Below, in pieces: positions 27,643 to 35,657 of a DNA stretch of 64,000 bases. The DNA is from Herbiconiux gentiana (lineage in GTDB: Bacteria > Actinomycetota > Actinomycetes > Actinomycetales > Microbacteriaceae), in NCBI RefSeq assembly GCF_024978135.1, contig NZ_JANTEZ010000002.1, positions 62,001 to 126,000 on the forward strand. The letters run 5' to 3'. Both the position numbers and the translations under genes were made by a program. Under the pieces are notes generated by a model. That model saw nothing but the letters and a program-made list of their open reading frames with translations, did not search any database and was not told the DNA's origin. How positions within the stretch are numbered: the stretch's first letter is position 1; each line of letters starts with the position of its first letter.

Positions 27643-27922
27643 CTACGTCGCGAACAGGGGATCGCGCCAGACATCCTCGGCGATCTCGACCCAGCCGTCG
27701 CCCGGGCGGTGATCGCTGAGCAGGGCATCCGCGGTCTGGATGACGCCGCCGAGGCCGGGGCCCGAATAGCCGAGCTGCGAGGCGTCGGGGTCGGGGTCGA
27801 TCGTGTCGGCCGCGAGGAAGCACAGGCCGCTGTCGAGCTCGGAGGGCGCCGCGACCCACCAGCGCGACGGGCAGCAGCAGGCCCATCAGCAGCCGGTCCA
27901 GCGGGGGTGACGCCGAGGTCAT
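27643..27922 (-). pseudogene. Frameshifted small gene of unknown function
   Basis: From ATG 27922 a signal-like N-terminus reads about 21 residues (MTSASPPLDRLLMGLLLPVA) and then becomes Arg-rich and implausible. In another frame from about 27860 down to a TAG at 27643-27645, a natural-looking acidic sequence appears (SELDSGLCFLAADTIDPD, then LGYSGPGLGGVIQTADALL and EIAEDVWRDPLFAT). No start codon opens that frame. Joining the two frames near 27855-27862 gives one protein of about 92 residues, so a single indel or a sequencing error is the simplest explanation. I do not recognise the family. Confidence 0.5.
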
Positions 27923-27956
27923 CGGGTGGTTCGAGCCTGTGCCGAGAGCCCGGTTG

Positions 27957-28253
27957 CTAGCGCCCGTCAATAGACTCGGAAGCTCTCGCCCAGGCGGCGA
28001 GGGACTCGATCGCCGGGCGCAGGGCGTGGCCGCGGTCGGTCAGGGCGTAGGCGCGGGTGTTGTGACGGAGGGGCAGGCGCGTCAGCACGCCGGCCTCCTC
28101 GAGTTCGCGCAGGCGGGTGGCGAGCATGTTCGTGCCGAGGCCGAGGTCGCGTTGGAGGTCGCCGTAGCGTTGCGGCCCGTCGAGCAGGCGTTCGACGATG
28201 AGCAGGGCCCACCGGGAACCCACGACGTCGAGGGCCGCCGCGAGATCGCTCAC
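27957..28253 (-). CDS. HxlR-type winged-helix regulator
   Basis: The 98-residue product starts at GTG 28253, overlapping the stop of the VOC gene as GTGA. It shows the HxlR pattern: LDVVGSRWALLIVERLLDGP, YGDLQRDLGLGTNMLATRLREL, EEAGVLTRL and a wing ending YALTDRGHALRP. HxlR proteins bind palindromic operators as dimers and often autoregulate their operon. Such a site is visible upstream of the VOC gene. The usual N-terminal Cys of redox-sensing members is absent, so a small-molecule or other signal is more likely. Confidence 0.92.
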   Translation of the reverse strand: MSDLAAALDVVGSRWALLIVERLLDGPQRYGDLQRDLGLGTNMLATRLRELEEAGVLTRLPLRHNTRAYALTDRGHALRPAIESLAAWARASESIDGR

Positions 28254-28654
28254 GCGGTGGGGGCGGCGTCCGGCTTCATCCAGAACGGGGAGTAGTGGTA
28301 GCCGTCGGGGTCGTCGAACTGGCGCTGGTACATGAAGGGGTAGTCGTCGGTGTCGCCGATGCGGCCGCCGGCGGCGCCGGCTCGGTCGGTGAGCTCGTCG
28401 ACCGCCTCGCGGCTCGGGTGGTCGAACGAGACCGTGACCTTCGAAGGGGTGTCGGGGCCGCCGATCAGCTCCTCGGTCGCGCCGACGCTTGTGTACATCT
28501 CGCGGCTGCCGAGCATGACGTACTGCTCGGGCGCGATGGCGAAGCACGACACGTTGTGGTCGGACATCTCGGGGTTGAGGGTGAAGCCGAGGGCGGTGTA
28601 GAAGGCGGTCGCGCGCTCGACGTCGGCGACGGGGCAGGTGATGAAGAGGCTCAT
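28250..28654 (-). CDS. VOC-superfamily protein (glyoxalase/bleomycin-resistance fold)
   Basis: The 134-residue product begins MSLFITCPVADVERATAFYTALGF, the first beta-alpha-beta module of the vicinal oxygen chelate fold, and ends with DPDGYHYSPFWMKP, close to the DPDG--- metal-ligand loop of the second module. It is the single-domain type related to PhnB-like and glyoxalase-like proteins. The substrate cannot be told from sequence. It is co-transcribed with the HxlR regulator, and its promoter carries a TTGACA box 17 nt before the -10 region, ending 7 nt before the ATG. Confidence 0.9.
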   Translation of the reverse strand: MSLFITCPVADVERATAFYTALGFTLNPEMSDHNVSCFAIAPEQYVMLGSREMYTSVGATEELIGGPDTPSKVTVSFDHPSREAVDELTDRAGAAGGRIGDTDDYPFMYQRQFDDPDGYHYSPFWMKPDAAPTA

Positions 28655-28661
28655 GGGTGAC

Positions 28662-28690
28662 ACACTTCCAAAAGTGAAGTGACGTGTCAA
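28662..28690 (-). promoter_or_regulatory. VOC/HxlR operon promoter with operator palindrome
   Basis: On the minus strand TTGACA (28685-28690) is followed after 17 nt by AAGTGT (28662-28667), which ends 7 nt before the ATG at 28654. The perfect palindrome CACTT-N4-AAGTG (28663-28676) overlaps the -10 region, where a bound HxlR dimer would block polymerase. The operator role is inferred. Confidence 0.6.
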
Positions 28691-28694
28691 GAGG

Positions 28695-30194
28695 CTAGAA
28701 GGGCGGATGCTCGGGCAAGGGTCGTGGGGTGGGGCGGGCGGTGGCGCTCGTGGCTCGGTGCGGGGTGGCGCGATGGAATGGCGGCACCGTGATGGGGCGG
28801 GTGGCTGGGTGCGGGGTGGCGCCAGGGGGTGGCGGCTCGGTGGCTGAGCGGGTGGTGGGGCGAGTGGCTGGGTGCGGGGTGGCGCCAGGGGGTGGCGGCT
28901 CGCTGGCTGAGCGGGTGGTGGGGCGAGTGGCTCGGTATGCGGTGGCGCCGTGGGGTGGGGGATCGGTGGTGTGGCGGGCGCCTGATGGGGAGGTCCAGTG
29001 GAGGGTGCGGTCGGGGCCGGCGGTGACATTCCAGTCGGTGTGGTGCTTGACGGTGTGGTGGCGGCGGCAGAGGGCGGCGAGGTTCGCGAGGCTGGTCTCG
29101 CCGCCCTTCGCCCAGTCGAGCACGTGGTCGAGGTCGCAGCGGTCGGCGCTTCGGGTGCAGCCGGGGAAGCGGCAGGTCTCGTCGTCGAGCACGACCGAGG
29201 CGCGCAGGTCGGCGGGCACCTTGTAGCGGTCGCGGCCTACCGAGAGACGGCGGCCCGTGATCGGGTCGGTGAGGATGCGCAGGAACGTCGGAGCGGCTGC
29301 CGCCAGTTCGCGGGCGGTGTCGAGATCGATGGGGCCGTAGCCGTGGAGTTCGGCCGGCTCGGTGGAGCGACCGAGGAAGGTCAGCACCGGGACGGTGACG
29401 GCGATGTTCGCCGTGATGCCGCGGGCCCGGGTGACGACGTCGCTGTCGCCGTCGCGGTGCAGCAGGAGTTCGACGAACGAGTCGGCTCGGAGCTGTGCGT
29501 GGGTGCGCGACTCGTCGGGCGCGCGCAGGGCGCGGCCCAGCTGGTCGAGGGTGTCGTCGATGGCCGTCGCCGCGACGGCGGGGAGGTGGCACACCAGGGT
29601 GGACATGCCGTCGCGCTCCTTCTCGAGCCACACGGCCCGCTCGTCGCGCGCCTCACGGTGGCGGGTGTCGATCGATTCGGGGTGCATCCGCTCCCGCACC
29701 ACCCGCGCGTGGGCGGAGAGCTGCGGGGCCGTCTGCCGCTCGGCCTTCGCGAGGGCGACCACCTCGAACTCACCCCGTGCGTGTTCGGGGAGCGTTCGCG
29801 CCTGCCTCACGACAGCCTGGGCGTGGCGGTAGCTGAGGTCGCCCCGGGTCAGCGCATCGAGGGTGACCGGGAGGAACTCGCAGAGCATCTCGGCGTCGTC
29901 GATGCGCTGGGCGGCTGTCGACTCGGGCAGGCGCAGCGTCGTCGCGATCTCGGCCACCAGCGACCGTCGCGCATGCTCGAGCGAGGCCCCGTCGAGCTTC
30001 GCGAGCCGGTCGGCCTTGCGCGCGGCTGCCGCCAGATGCCGAACCGCTCGGCCCTCGAGAATGGCCTGCTCGCGCTGGATCTCCGCCACCGCATCCGCCT
30101 CGGCCCCGATGCCCTGCAGCAGCGATTCCCGCCTCGAGACCGCCGACGGCGAAACGTCGACGAAGGTGAGAGAGGGGGCCGGAGAAGAGTTCAT
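28695..30194 (-). CDS. DUF222 / HNH endonuclease family protein with repetitive C-terminus
   Basis: The 499-residue protein has the alpha-helical DUF222 region (about 20-330) and an HNH nuclease motif at about 350-400: CRFPGCTRSADRCDLDHVLD, GGETSLANLAALCRRHHTVKH. The Cys pairs and the DLDH/HH residues fit metal binding. Such proteins are present in many copies in actinobacterial genomes; their role is unknown and they are not established mobile elements. The C-terminal 90 residues are Pro/Ala/Thr-rich and made of 21-residue repeats coded by a 63-bp DNA repeat. A -10 box TATAAT and a GAGG site precede the ATG. Confidence 0.92.
   Translation of the reverse strand: MNSSPAPSLTFVDVSPSAVSRRESLLQGIGAEADAVAEIQREQAILEGRAVRHLAAAARKADRLAKLDGASLEHARRSLVAEIATTLRLPESTAAQRIDDAEMLCEFLPVTLDALTRGDLSYRHAQAVVRQARTLPEHARGEFEVVALAKAERQTAPQLSAHARVVRERMHPESIDTRHREARDERAVWLEKERDGMSTLVCHLPAVAATAIDDTLDQLGRALRAPDESRTHAQLRADSFVELLLHRDGDSDVVTRARGITANIAVTVPVLTFLGRSTEPAELHGYGPIDLDTARELAAAAPTFLRILTDPITGRRLSVGRDRYKVPADLRASVVLDDETCRFPGCTRSADRCDLDHVLDWAKGGETSLANLAALCRRHHTVKHHTDWNVTAGPDRTLHWTSPSGARHTTDPPPHGATAYRATRPTTRSASEPPPPGATPHPATRPTTRSATEPPPPGATPHPATRPITVPPFHRATPHRATSATARPTPRPLPEHPPF
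28801..28950. repeat. 63-bp tandem repeat inside the DUF222/HNH gene
   Basis: Two nearly perfect 63-bp units (28801-28863 and 28864-28926, one mismatch noted) are followed by a degenerate third from 28927 and preceded by a partial one near 28750. Each unit encodes 21 residues in frame. Confidence 0.9.
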
Positions 30195-30206
30195 GAGCGT
30201 GCCTCA

Positions 30207-30235
30207 ATTATAGAGGCGCACCCGACTGAGGGCAA
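30207..30235 (-). promoter_or_regulatory. Promoter of the DUF222/HNH gene
   Basis: On the minus strand a perfect TATAAT (30207-30212) stands 17 nt after TTGCCC (30230-30235). GAGG then lies 7 nt before the ATG at 30194. Confidence 0.65.
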
Positions 30236-30282
30236 TAGATTTAAGCCGGTCAATCCCCATTTTCTGCCCGACCCAGCCATGG

Positions 30283-30385
30283 CCATCGAGGGCAAGCGCG
30301 AAGCGCGCGGCAGCACCCCGAGTCCTGCCGTTAATGACTCAGAAGCCGACAGGGCTGCCGCGCGCTACGCGCTTGCCCTCGATGG
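30283..30385. repeat. Long inverted repeat (31-bp arms, 41-nt loop)
   Basis: Arms 30283-30313 and 30355-30385 are complementary over 31 bp with a single mismatch. The element lies between the LCP gene end (30453) and the DUF222 promoter. It could be a terminator for the LCP transcript, a folded RNA, or a small palindromic mobile element. Arms begin CCATCGAGGGCAAGCGCG. No T-run follows. Confidence 0.85.
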
Positions 30386-30452
30386 TGTCGGCCGGGTTTT
30401 CGAGGCAGGTGCCCGAGAGTGCGCGGGTGCGCGATCGGTCGTGATATTCGGG

Positions 30453-31661
30453 TCAGTTGGGGACTGCGCAGGTCTCTTCCGCGGCGTTCTGGCCCTGGAG
30501 ACCCTCGATGACCTCGGGGGTGGTCGGGGAGTCGGTGGGAGCGGCGTCGGCGGGGGGTGCGGCGTCGGTCGCGGCGGGGTCGGGAACGGCCTCGCCCTCG
30601 TCGGCCGAGCCGGTCGTCGTCGAGTCGGGGCTCAAAGTGAAGGGCTGGTCGGCGAGCACCTTCGCGAACAGCTGGTCGGCCAGCTCCTGGATGGGCTGCA
30701 CCTTGTTCGAGTCGTTCACGTACTCGGCCACCGGGTACGAGACGAAGACGACCTTGGAGAGGTCGATGTCCTTCAGGGTCAGGGCGAGCGAGACCATCGA
30801 GTCGGGGCTCTGAAGCGAGGTCGACGGCTTCACGTTCTGCGCGGCCGCCTGGGCGAGGCCGTAGACCTTCGTGATGTCGGAGAGGGTGCTCTCGCTCTTG
30901 ATCTTGCGCAGCAGCGAGGAGAGGTACTGCTGCTGCGAGCCGATGCGGGACAGGTCGCTGCCGTCGCCGACACCCTTGCGGTTGCGGAGGAAGGCGAGAG
31001 CATCCTGACCCTGGACGATCGAGCGGCCGGCGGGCAAGTAGAGCCCCGAATCGGTGTCGGCGATGTCGCCGGTGACGCAGACCTCGACTCCCCCGACCGC
31101 GTTGGTGAGCTCGATGACCCCGTCGAAGGAGGTGGCGGCCGCGTACTGGATGTCGACCCCGGTGAAGCCCGAGATGGTCGCCGCGGTGCAGGCGAGGCCA
31201 CCGCGGCCCCAGGCGTCGTTGAGCGCCTCGGCGTCGCTGGCGTCGTAGGCGGTGCCCGTCGTCGGGTCGGTGCACGCGGGCTGGGGGATGACGAGGTCGC
31301 GCGGGAAACTGACCACGACGGCGTTCTGGTGGTCGGCCGAGACGTGCAGCAGGATGTTGACGTCGTTCAGCGTGGACTCGCGCTCGCCGAAGCTCTCACC
31401 CTGGTTGGGGTCGTTGTCGGTGCCGACGACGAGGAGGTTGAAGCCGCCCTCGTAGGCTCCGAGGAAGGGCGGCGGGGCGGGCGGAGCGGCGGTCGAACCG
31501 AGGTCAACGGCGTTGGAGCTGAACTGCTGGGTGACGCTGGTGACGGCGTAAGCGGTGACGGCGAAGACGCTGACCAGAACCACGGCGACGGCTACGGCGA
31601 GCCACTTCAGGACGAACGCGACGGGCGACGGTTTCGGTCGTCTGGCGTGGTGCATCTGCAT
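30453..31661 (-). CDS. LCP (LytR-CpsA-Psr) family wall-polymer ligase
   Basis: The 402-residue protein from ATG 31661 (GGGGAG 7 nt upstream) has a basic N-terminus, one membrane helix (about 17-38) and an extracytoplasmic LCP domain (about 65-330): FNLLVVGTDNDPN, VSFPRDLVIP, ALNDAWGRGG, GLYLPAGRSIVQGQDALAFLRNRKG and DLSRIGSQQQYL. The FPRD and RNRKG-type arginines bind the lipid pyrophosphate. LCP enzymes transfer teichoic-acid-like or capsular polymers from the lipid carrier to peptidoglycan. An acidic Pro/Ala tail of about 60 residues follows. It may anchor the exopolysaccharide of the locus at the left of the window, but it is not in that operon. Confidence 0.94.
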   Translation of the reverse strand: MQMHHARRPKPSPVAFVLKWLAVAVAVVLVSVFAVTAYAVTSVTQQFSSNAVDLGSTAAPPAPPPFLGAYEGGFNLLVVGTDNDPNQGESFGERESTLNDVNILLHVSADHQNAVVVSFPRDLVIPQPACTDPTTGTAYDASDAEALNDAWGRGGLACTAATISGFTGVDIQYAAATSFDGVIELTNAVGGVEVCVTGDIADTDSGLYLPAGRSIVQGQDALAFLRNRKGVGDGSDLSRIGSQQQYLSSLLRKIKSESTLSDITKVYGLAQAAAQNVKPSTSLQSPDSMVSLALTLKDIDLSKVVFVSYPVAEYVNDSNKVQPIQELADQLFAKVLADQPFTLSPDSTTTGSADEGEAVPDPAATDAAPPADAAPTDSPTTPEVIEGLQGQNAAEETCAVPN

Positions 31662-31686
31662 GTGTGGTCTCCCCGGTCGGCCCGGG

Positions 31687-32424
31687 TCATCCTGCCACAG
31701 CTCGGTGCGCGGCGCCTGAACCGCGGGCGGGTGGCGTGCGGGTCGCGAAGGCGAGGGTGACGTGCGGGAGCTCGGAGCGCGGGATGACCGCGGAGAGCGT
31801 GGAGCGCGGGGAGAGTTCGACCGAAAGGGCGTAGACGAGGGGGTCGGTGTCGATCTCGAGCGCCGGGCGGGGTGAGCCGTCGACTTCGACAGGCGGGCGG
31901 GCACGCACGGCTCGTTCGCCGGAGAGGAGCGGCGAGCGGGCGGGAGCGATGGGGCCGGAGGGCAGACCCATCTCCCGTCGGAAGCGGTTGGTGAGGATGT
32001 GCCGGGTGTGCGCCGCCAGCAGCAGCGGCGGGGCGGTCCGTTCACTCGGCGTCTCGTGCCAGCTAGTGCGGACCGCCTCCCAGAGGAGCGGGTAGTGCAT
32101 CCGCTCGACCAGCTCGAGGAGCCAGGTGGGTCTCGGGTGCGGCGAGGGCTGCTCGAGGGCGCGGAGCTGCTTGGGGTCGAGGTCGGCGAGGTTGACCGGG
32201 TCGGAGTGATCGGCGGGGTTGCGCCAGAGCGTGTAGCTGATGCTGACGGCCCGGTAGCCGTCGCTGGACTCGATGCTCTCGAGGTGCACGTCGTCGAGGG
32301 CGGGCTGCGGCGCGAGGCCCATGACCGGACCGGGGAAAGCCCGCACGCGCTCGGCCTGGGCGATCCGCGGATTGGGGGCGTCTTCGGGGAGGTATCCGGT
32401 GACGTGCATGGGGGCGGTAGCCAT
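31687..32424 (-). CDS. Conserved-looking protein of unknown function
   Basis: The 245-residue soluble product begins MATAPMHVTGYLPEDAPNPR. It has no membrane segment, no signal peptide and no motif I recognise. Codon usage and base bias fit a real gene, and it lies 25 nt before the LCP gene start on the same strand, so the two may be co-transcribed. Trp and Arg clusters around residues 60-140 (SISYTLWRNPADHSDPV, WLLELVERMHYPLLWEAV) suggest a folded domain. Confidence 0.75.
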   Translation of the reverse strand: MATAPMHVTGYLPEDAPNPRIAQAERVRAFPGPVMGLAPQPALDDVHLESIESSDGYRAVSISYTLWRNPADHSDPVNLADLDPKQLRALEQPSPHPRPTWLLELVERMHYPLLWEAVRTSWHETPSERTAPPLLLAAHTRHILTNRFRREMGLPSGPIAPARSPLLSGERAVRARPPVEVDGSPRPALEIDTDPLVYALSVELSPRSTLSAVIPRSELPHVTLAFATRTPPARGSGAAHRAVAG

Positions 32425-32519
32425 GCTTCATTTTCTCGCTCTAACGGCCTGATCAGTCGAATCCGCCCTGAACCGGCCCGCTTGACCAACGGGTCTTCGG
32501 AGGGGTCCATCTACGACCG

Positions 32520-32525
32520 TAGGAT
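32520..32525 (+). promoter_or_regulatory. -10 box of a leaderless gene
   Basis: TAGGAT ends 6 nt before the GTG at 32532. Confidence 0.55.
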
Positions 32526-32531
32526 TCCAGC

Positions 32532-32966
32532 GTGAATGACGACATCCCGCCTATGCCCCCTCAAGACGCCATGCCGCTCCCAGCACCAACGCCGCACTAT
32601 CAGCAGACGCCGGCCAACTACCCGCCGCCTGCGCAAAATCCACCTGCGCACTATCAGCCGCAGCAGGGCCAGCCCATCTACATGCAGCCGGTCTATCTTG
32701 CTGCGCCGCCGCGCCCGCCTCTTCCCGGCAGCGCCATCGCGACCCTCGTGCTCGGGATCATCTCGATGGCGCTCTTCATGACCATCCTCCTCAGCCCAGT
32801 CGGCGCATCGCTCGGTGTCGTGGGATTGGTTTTCGGTTTCGTTGCAATCGATAGCGTTCGACGGCCTGGCCGTCGCGGTGTCGGTCATGCCGTGTGGGGT
32901 CTGATTCTCAACGGCATCCCGGTCGGGATATTCGTCCTCGGCTGGCTCGTGAGCACTGTCTCGTAG
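32532..32966 (+). CDS. Pro/Gln-rich membrane protein with two-helix DUF4190-like domain
   Basis: The 144-residue product has a cytoplasmic Pro/Gln/Tyr-rich region of 65 residues (HYQQTPANYPPPAQNPPAHY type) followed by two membrane helices, PLPGSAIATLVLGIISMALF and LILNGIPVGIFVLGWLV. The pattern of a Pro-rich tail plus a G-AIA-LVLGI--- helix hairpin matches DUF4190-like proteins of actinobacteria, whose function is unknown. It starts at GTG 32532 without a ribosome-binding site and is probably leaderless. It is convergent with the RecQ gene. Confidence 0.82.
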   Translation: MNDDIPPMPPQDAMPLPAPTPHYQQTPANYPPPAQNPPAHYQPQQGQPIYMQPVYLAAPPRPPLPGSAIATLVLGIISMALFMTILLSPVGASLGVVGLVFGFVAIDSVRRPGRRGVGHAVWGLILNGIPVGIFVLGWLVSTVS

Positions 32967-32980
32967 CGACACCGGGCCAG

Positions 32981-34618
32981 CTAGGGAGCCGGGGTAAGGA
33001 GGGCGTGGGACGCGATCGCGGAGAGGGAGAGGACGCGGTAGCCCTTCGTGGCGAAGAAGGCCGTGACGCGGTCGGGCTCGACGCTGACGATCTCGCCCGG
33101 GCCCCAGAGGGCGTGGCGCACGCGCTGCGCCTTCTCGAAGACGGGCAGGCCGGGCGAGGCCGGCACGGGCGGGCGGTAGGCGCTGCCGCTGTCGCAGGTG
33201 TCGCAGTTGCCGCACGGCTCCGCGAGAGTGTCCCCGAAGTAGGCCAGCAGCAGCTGGCGGCGGCAGCGGGTCGTCTCGGCGTACGAGCGGATCATCGCCA
33301 GCCGCGACTCCTCGATGTCCAGCCGCTGCTCGGCGAGGCGCGAGACCGCGGCCACCGCGTCGGCGGGCTCGGTCGGGCCGGCGAGGGCGATCCCCGAGGG
33401 GGACTCCACCGCCACGCCCGACTCGACGAGCAGGTTCACCAGGGTGCCGGCGGCGCGGGGCGACAGGCCGCTGCGGGTGGCGACGGCGGCGAGCATCCGC
33501 GGGTCGTCGACGGCGAGCGAGCGGATGATCGCCTCGACGTCGGAGGGTGCGGGCCGGCCGCCCGCGAAGAAGCGGCGGAGGCCCAGGTCCTCCTCGCGGT
33601 AGTGCAGGGTGGCCCGGGCGGGGGCGCCGTCGCGGCCGCTGCGGCCGACCTCCTGGTAGTACGAGTCGAGCGAATCCGTGATGTCGGCGTGCACCACGAA
33701 GCGCACGTTCGGCTTGTCGATGCCCATGCCGAACGCCGAGGTGGCCACCACCGCGTCGACCCCGTCGCCCTGGAACCGCTCGTGCACCGCGCGACGACCG
33801 GCCGCGCCGAGACCGCCGTGGTACGCGGCCGAGCGGATGCCCGCCTGCTCCAGCTCGGTCGCCGTCGTCGTGGTGTCCGCCCTCGTGGCCACGTAGATCA
33901 GGCCGGGCTTCGGGGCGGCCACCACCTCGGCGAGCACGGCTCGCGCCTTCTCGTGCTCGCTCTCGTGGCGCTCGACCGCGAGGTGCACGTTCGGGCGGTC
34001 GAAGCCGCGCACGAACAGCACCGGGTCGTGCATCCGGAGCCGCTGCACGATCTCTTCGCGCACGGGAGCCGACCCCGTGGCCGTGAGGGCGAGCACCGGC
34101 GGGCGGCCGAGCCGGTCGATCAGGCCGCCGAGGCGGAGGTAGTCGGGGCGGAAATCATGGCCCCAGGCCGACACGCAGTGCGCCTCGTCGACCACCACGA
34201 GGCCGACGCCGAGGGTGCCGAGCTCGTCGACCACCTCGTCGCGGGCGAGCTGCTCGGGCGCGAGGAAGATGAACTCGGCCTCCCCCGAGGCCACGGCGCT
34301 CCAGGCGGCGGCGTTCGAGCGCCTGGACTGCGAGGAGTTCACGGCGACGGCGTCGTTCGAGCCGGTGCGCTCGTCGATGTGGCGCACCTGGTCGAGCTGC
34401 AGCGAGATCAGCGGTGAGACGACGACGGTGGGGCCCTCGAGCAGGTGGCCGGCGATCTGGTAGATGGCCGACTTGCCGTAGCCGGTCGACATGACCGCGA
34501 GCACGTCGGCACCGCCGGCGACCGCTCCGATGGCCTCGGCCTGGCCCGGGCGCAGCTGCTGCCAGCCGAACACTCGGCGGGCGACGTCGTCGATCCTCGC
34601 GGTGAGCTCGCTCTGCAC
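32981..34618 (-). CDS. RecQ-family ATP-dependent DNA helicase
   Basis: The 545-residue protein has the SF2 motifs in order: QAEAIGAVAGGADVLAVMSTGYGKSAIYQ (motif I, near residue 45), DEAHC (motif II, near 145), a QEVGRSGRDG motif VI near 330, and a four-cysteine zinc region starting RCRRQLLLAYFGD and CGNCDTCDSG near 455-475. There is no HRDC domain; a short C-terminal region replaces it. It unwinds DNA 3' to 5' in recombination and repair. The GTG at 34618 has TAGGGT 6 nt upstream and no ribosome-binding site, so it is probably leaderless. Confidence 0.95.
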   Translation of the reverse strand: MQSELTARIDDVARRVFGWQQLRPGQAEAIGAVAGGADVLAVMSTGYGKSAIYQIAGHLLEGPTVVVSPLISLQLDQVRHIDERTGSNDAVAVNSSQSRRSNAAAWSAVASGEAEFIFLAPEQLARDEVVDELGTLGVGLVVVDEAHCVSAWGHDFRPDYLRLGGLIDRLGRPPVLALTATGSAPVREEIVQRLRMHDPVLFVRGFDRPNVHLAVERHESEHEKARAVLAEVVAAPKPGLIYVATRADTTTTATELEQAGIRSAAYHGGLGAAGRRAVHERFQGDGVDAVVATSAFGMGIDKPNVRFVVHADITDSLDSYYQEVGRSGRDGAPARATLHYREEDLGLRRFFAGGRPAPSDVEAIIRSLAVDDPRMLAAVATRSGLSPRAAGTLVNLLVESGVAVESPSGIALAGPTEPADAVAAVSRLAEQRLDIEESRLAMIRSYAETTRCRRQLLLAYFGDTLAEPCGNCDTCDSGSAYRPPVPASPGLPVFEKAQRVRHALWGPGEIVSVEPDRVTAFFATKGYRVLSLSAIASHALLTPAP

Positions 34619-34624
34619 GCCCTC

Positions 34625-34630
34625 ACCCTA
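34625..34630 (-). promoter_or_regulatory. -10 box of the recQ-like gene
   Basis: TAGGGT on the minus strand ends 6 nt before GTG 34618. Confidence 0.55.
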
Positions 34631-34851
34631 ACTGCGTGCGTCTGGGCCCCACCAGCGGGGGCTGGCGGCACTACGGCTTCGCGACCCCCGAACGGGGGCG
34701 GGTGAGCCAAGGGTGATACTGCGGGTGATAAAGGCCGCACTCAGTCGACATCGAGCAGAACGTGCCTAATCTGGACAGGTCGGACCCGATGACGTCTGAG
34801 GTTTCGACGGCGTCTCGCTACAGCGGTCACCCAACCGTTGCGAGCACGTAG

Positions 34852-34894
34852 AGGCCCCTTACCGGTGAACCCCAAATGATCCGGTGAGGGGCCT
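34852..34894. terminator. Hairpin terminator downstream of the gene at 34945
   Basis: A 14-bp stem (34852-34865 with 34881-34894, one G-U pair) encloses a 15-nt loop. It starts about 50 nt after the stop of the minus-strand gene and could also stop plus-strand transcription. Confidence 0.7.
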
Positions 34895-34944
34895 TCTCCA
34901 TGCCCGGAGCGTCTCTGGCGCGGGCGCTCGGCGTCGGGCGGGGG

Positions 34945-35472
34945 CTAGGAGCGCGACCAGCCGCGGACGGTGCAGTCGCGGCAGTAGCCCGAGGTGCCCG
35001 AGACGCGCGCGGTGACCTCGTCGCCGTCGTCGGGGGCTCCGGCCTTCACGAGGGTGAGAGCGGGCACGGGCACGGCGGGTACCCCGCGGCCGATCGACGG
35101 ATGCTCGAGGTCGGCGCGGCCCGCGGCGACCGCCGCCACCGTCCAGCCGTCGATCTCGCTCCCGGTCTCGAGCCCGGCCAGCGAGAAGCCCTCCGACCAG
35201 CGCACGCTGATCGTGAGCACGCCGGACGCATCGGCCGCCCAGGGCGCGACGCCGACGGTGCCGTTCGCGAGCGACACGCTCACGGCGTCGGACTGGCTGT
35301 TCGCGGCGAAGTCGAGCGCGAACTCGAGCGGCGCCACGATGCCGGGCAGCGGAAGCGGCGGGGCGCTGTCGCGCGAGCGGGCGACCGCGGCGGACACCCA
35401 GGACGCGGTCTCGGAGACGGCCTGGTCGTGGGGGTGACGATCGTGGGGATCGCCAGGGGAGCTCGGCGTCAT
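34945..35472 (-). CDS. Protein of unknown function with C-terminal CxxC
   Basis: The 175-residue soluble product from ATG 35472 (GGAGA about 5 nt upstream) has a His/Asp-rich N-terminus, a strand-rich middle (VSVSLANGTVGVAPWAADAS, VLTISVRWSEGF) and ends in GTSGYCRDCTVRGWSRS. The CxxC near the C-terminus could bind metal or be redox active. I do not recognise the family. A hairpin terminator follows. The next genes to the right are divergent and include a PqqD-like protein. Confidence 0.72.
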   Translation of the reverse strand: MTPSSPGDPHDRHPHDQAVSETASWVSAAVARSRDSAPPLPLPGIVAPLEFALDFAANSQSDAVSVSLANGTVGVAPWAADASGVLTISVRWSEGFSLAGLETGSEIDGWTVAAVAAGRADLEHPSIGRGVPAVPVPALTLVKAGAPDDGDEVTARVSGTSGYCRDCTVRGWSRS

Positions 35473-35657
35473 GGTTCTCCATCGAGTGTGCATCGGAGCA
35501 GCGTGGGGATCGGGTTCCCCCCGGGGACTACTGACGCACTACGGAACTTACACCGCACGGCTCCCGGACACGCGCGGTGCCACTACTGAGATGGGTAGGG
35601 TGGGGTCCCCGTCTCCGGGCGGGTTAATACGCTCAACCGAGACTGTGGGGGTCCAGG

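Larger units (their letters stand above)
34619..34944. other. Gene-free stretch between RecQ and a hypothetical gene
   Basis: These 326 nt hold the RecQ promoter at the left end and the hairpin at 34852-34894. The 34700-34850 part is lower in GC, has no credible gene and could encode a small RNA, but nothing proves it. Confidence 0.5.

Noticed and set aside
28998-31760. Plus-strand 920-residue open frame
   Set aside because: It is antisense to the DUF222 and LCP genes, both with clear domains.
34700-34850. Possible small RNA ending in the hairpin at 34852
   Set aside because: The hairpin is better explained as the terminator of the minus-strand gene at 34945; no promoter was found for an RNA.
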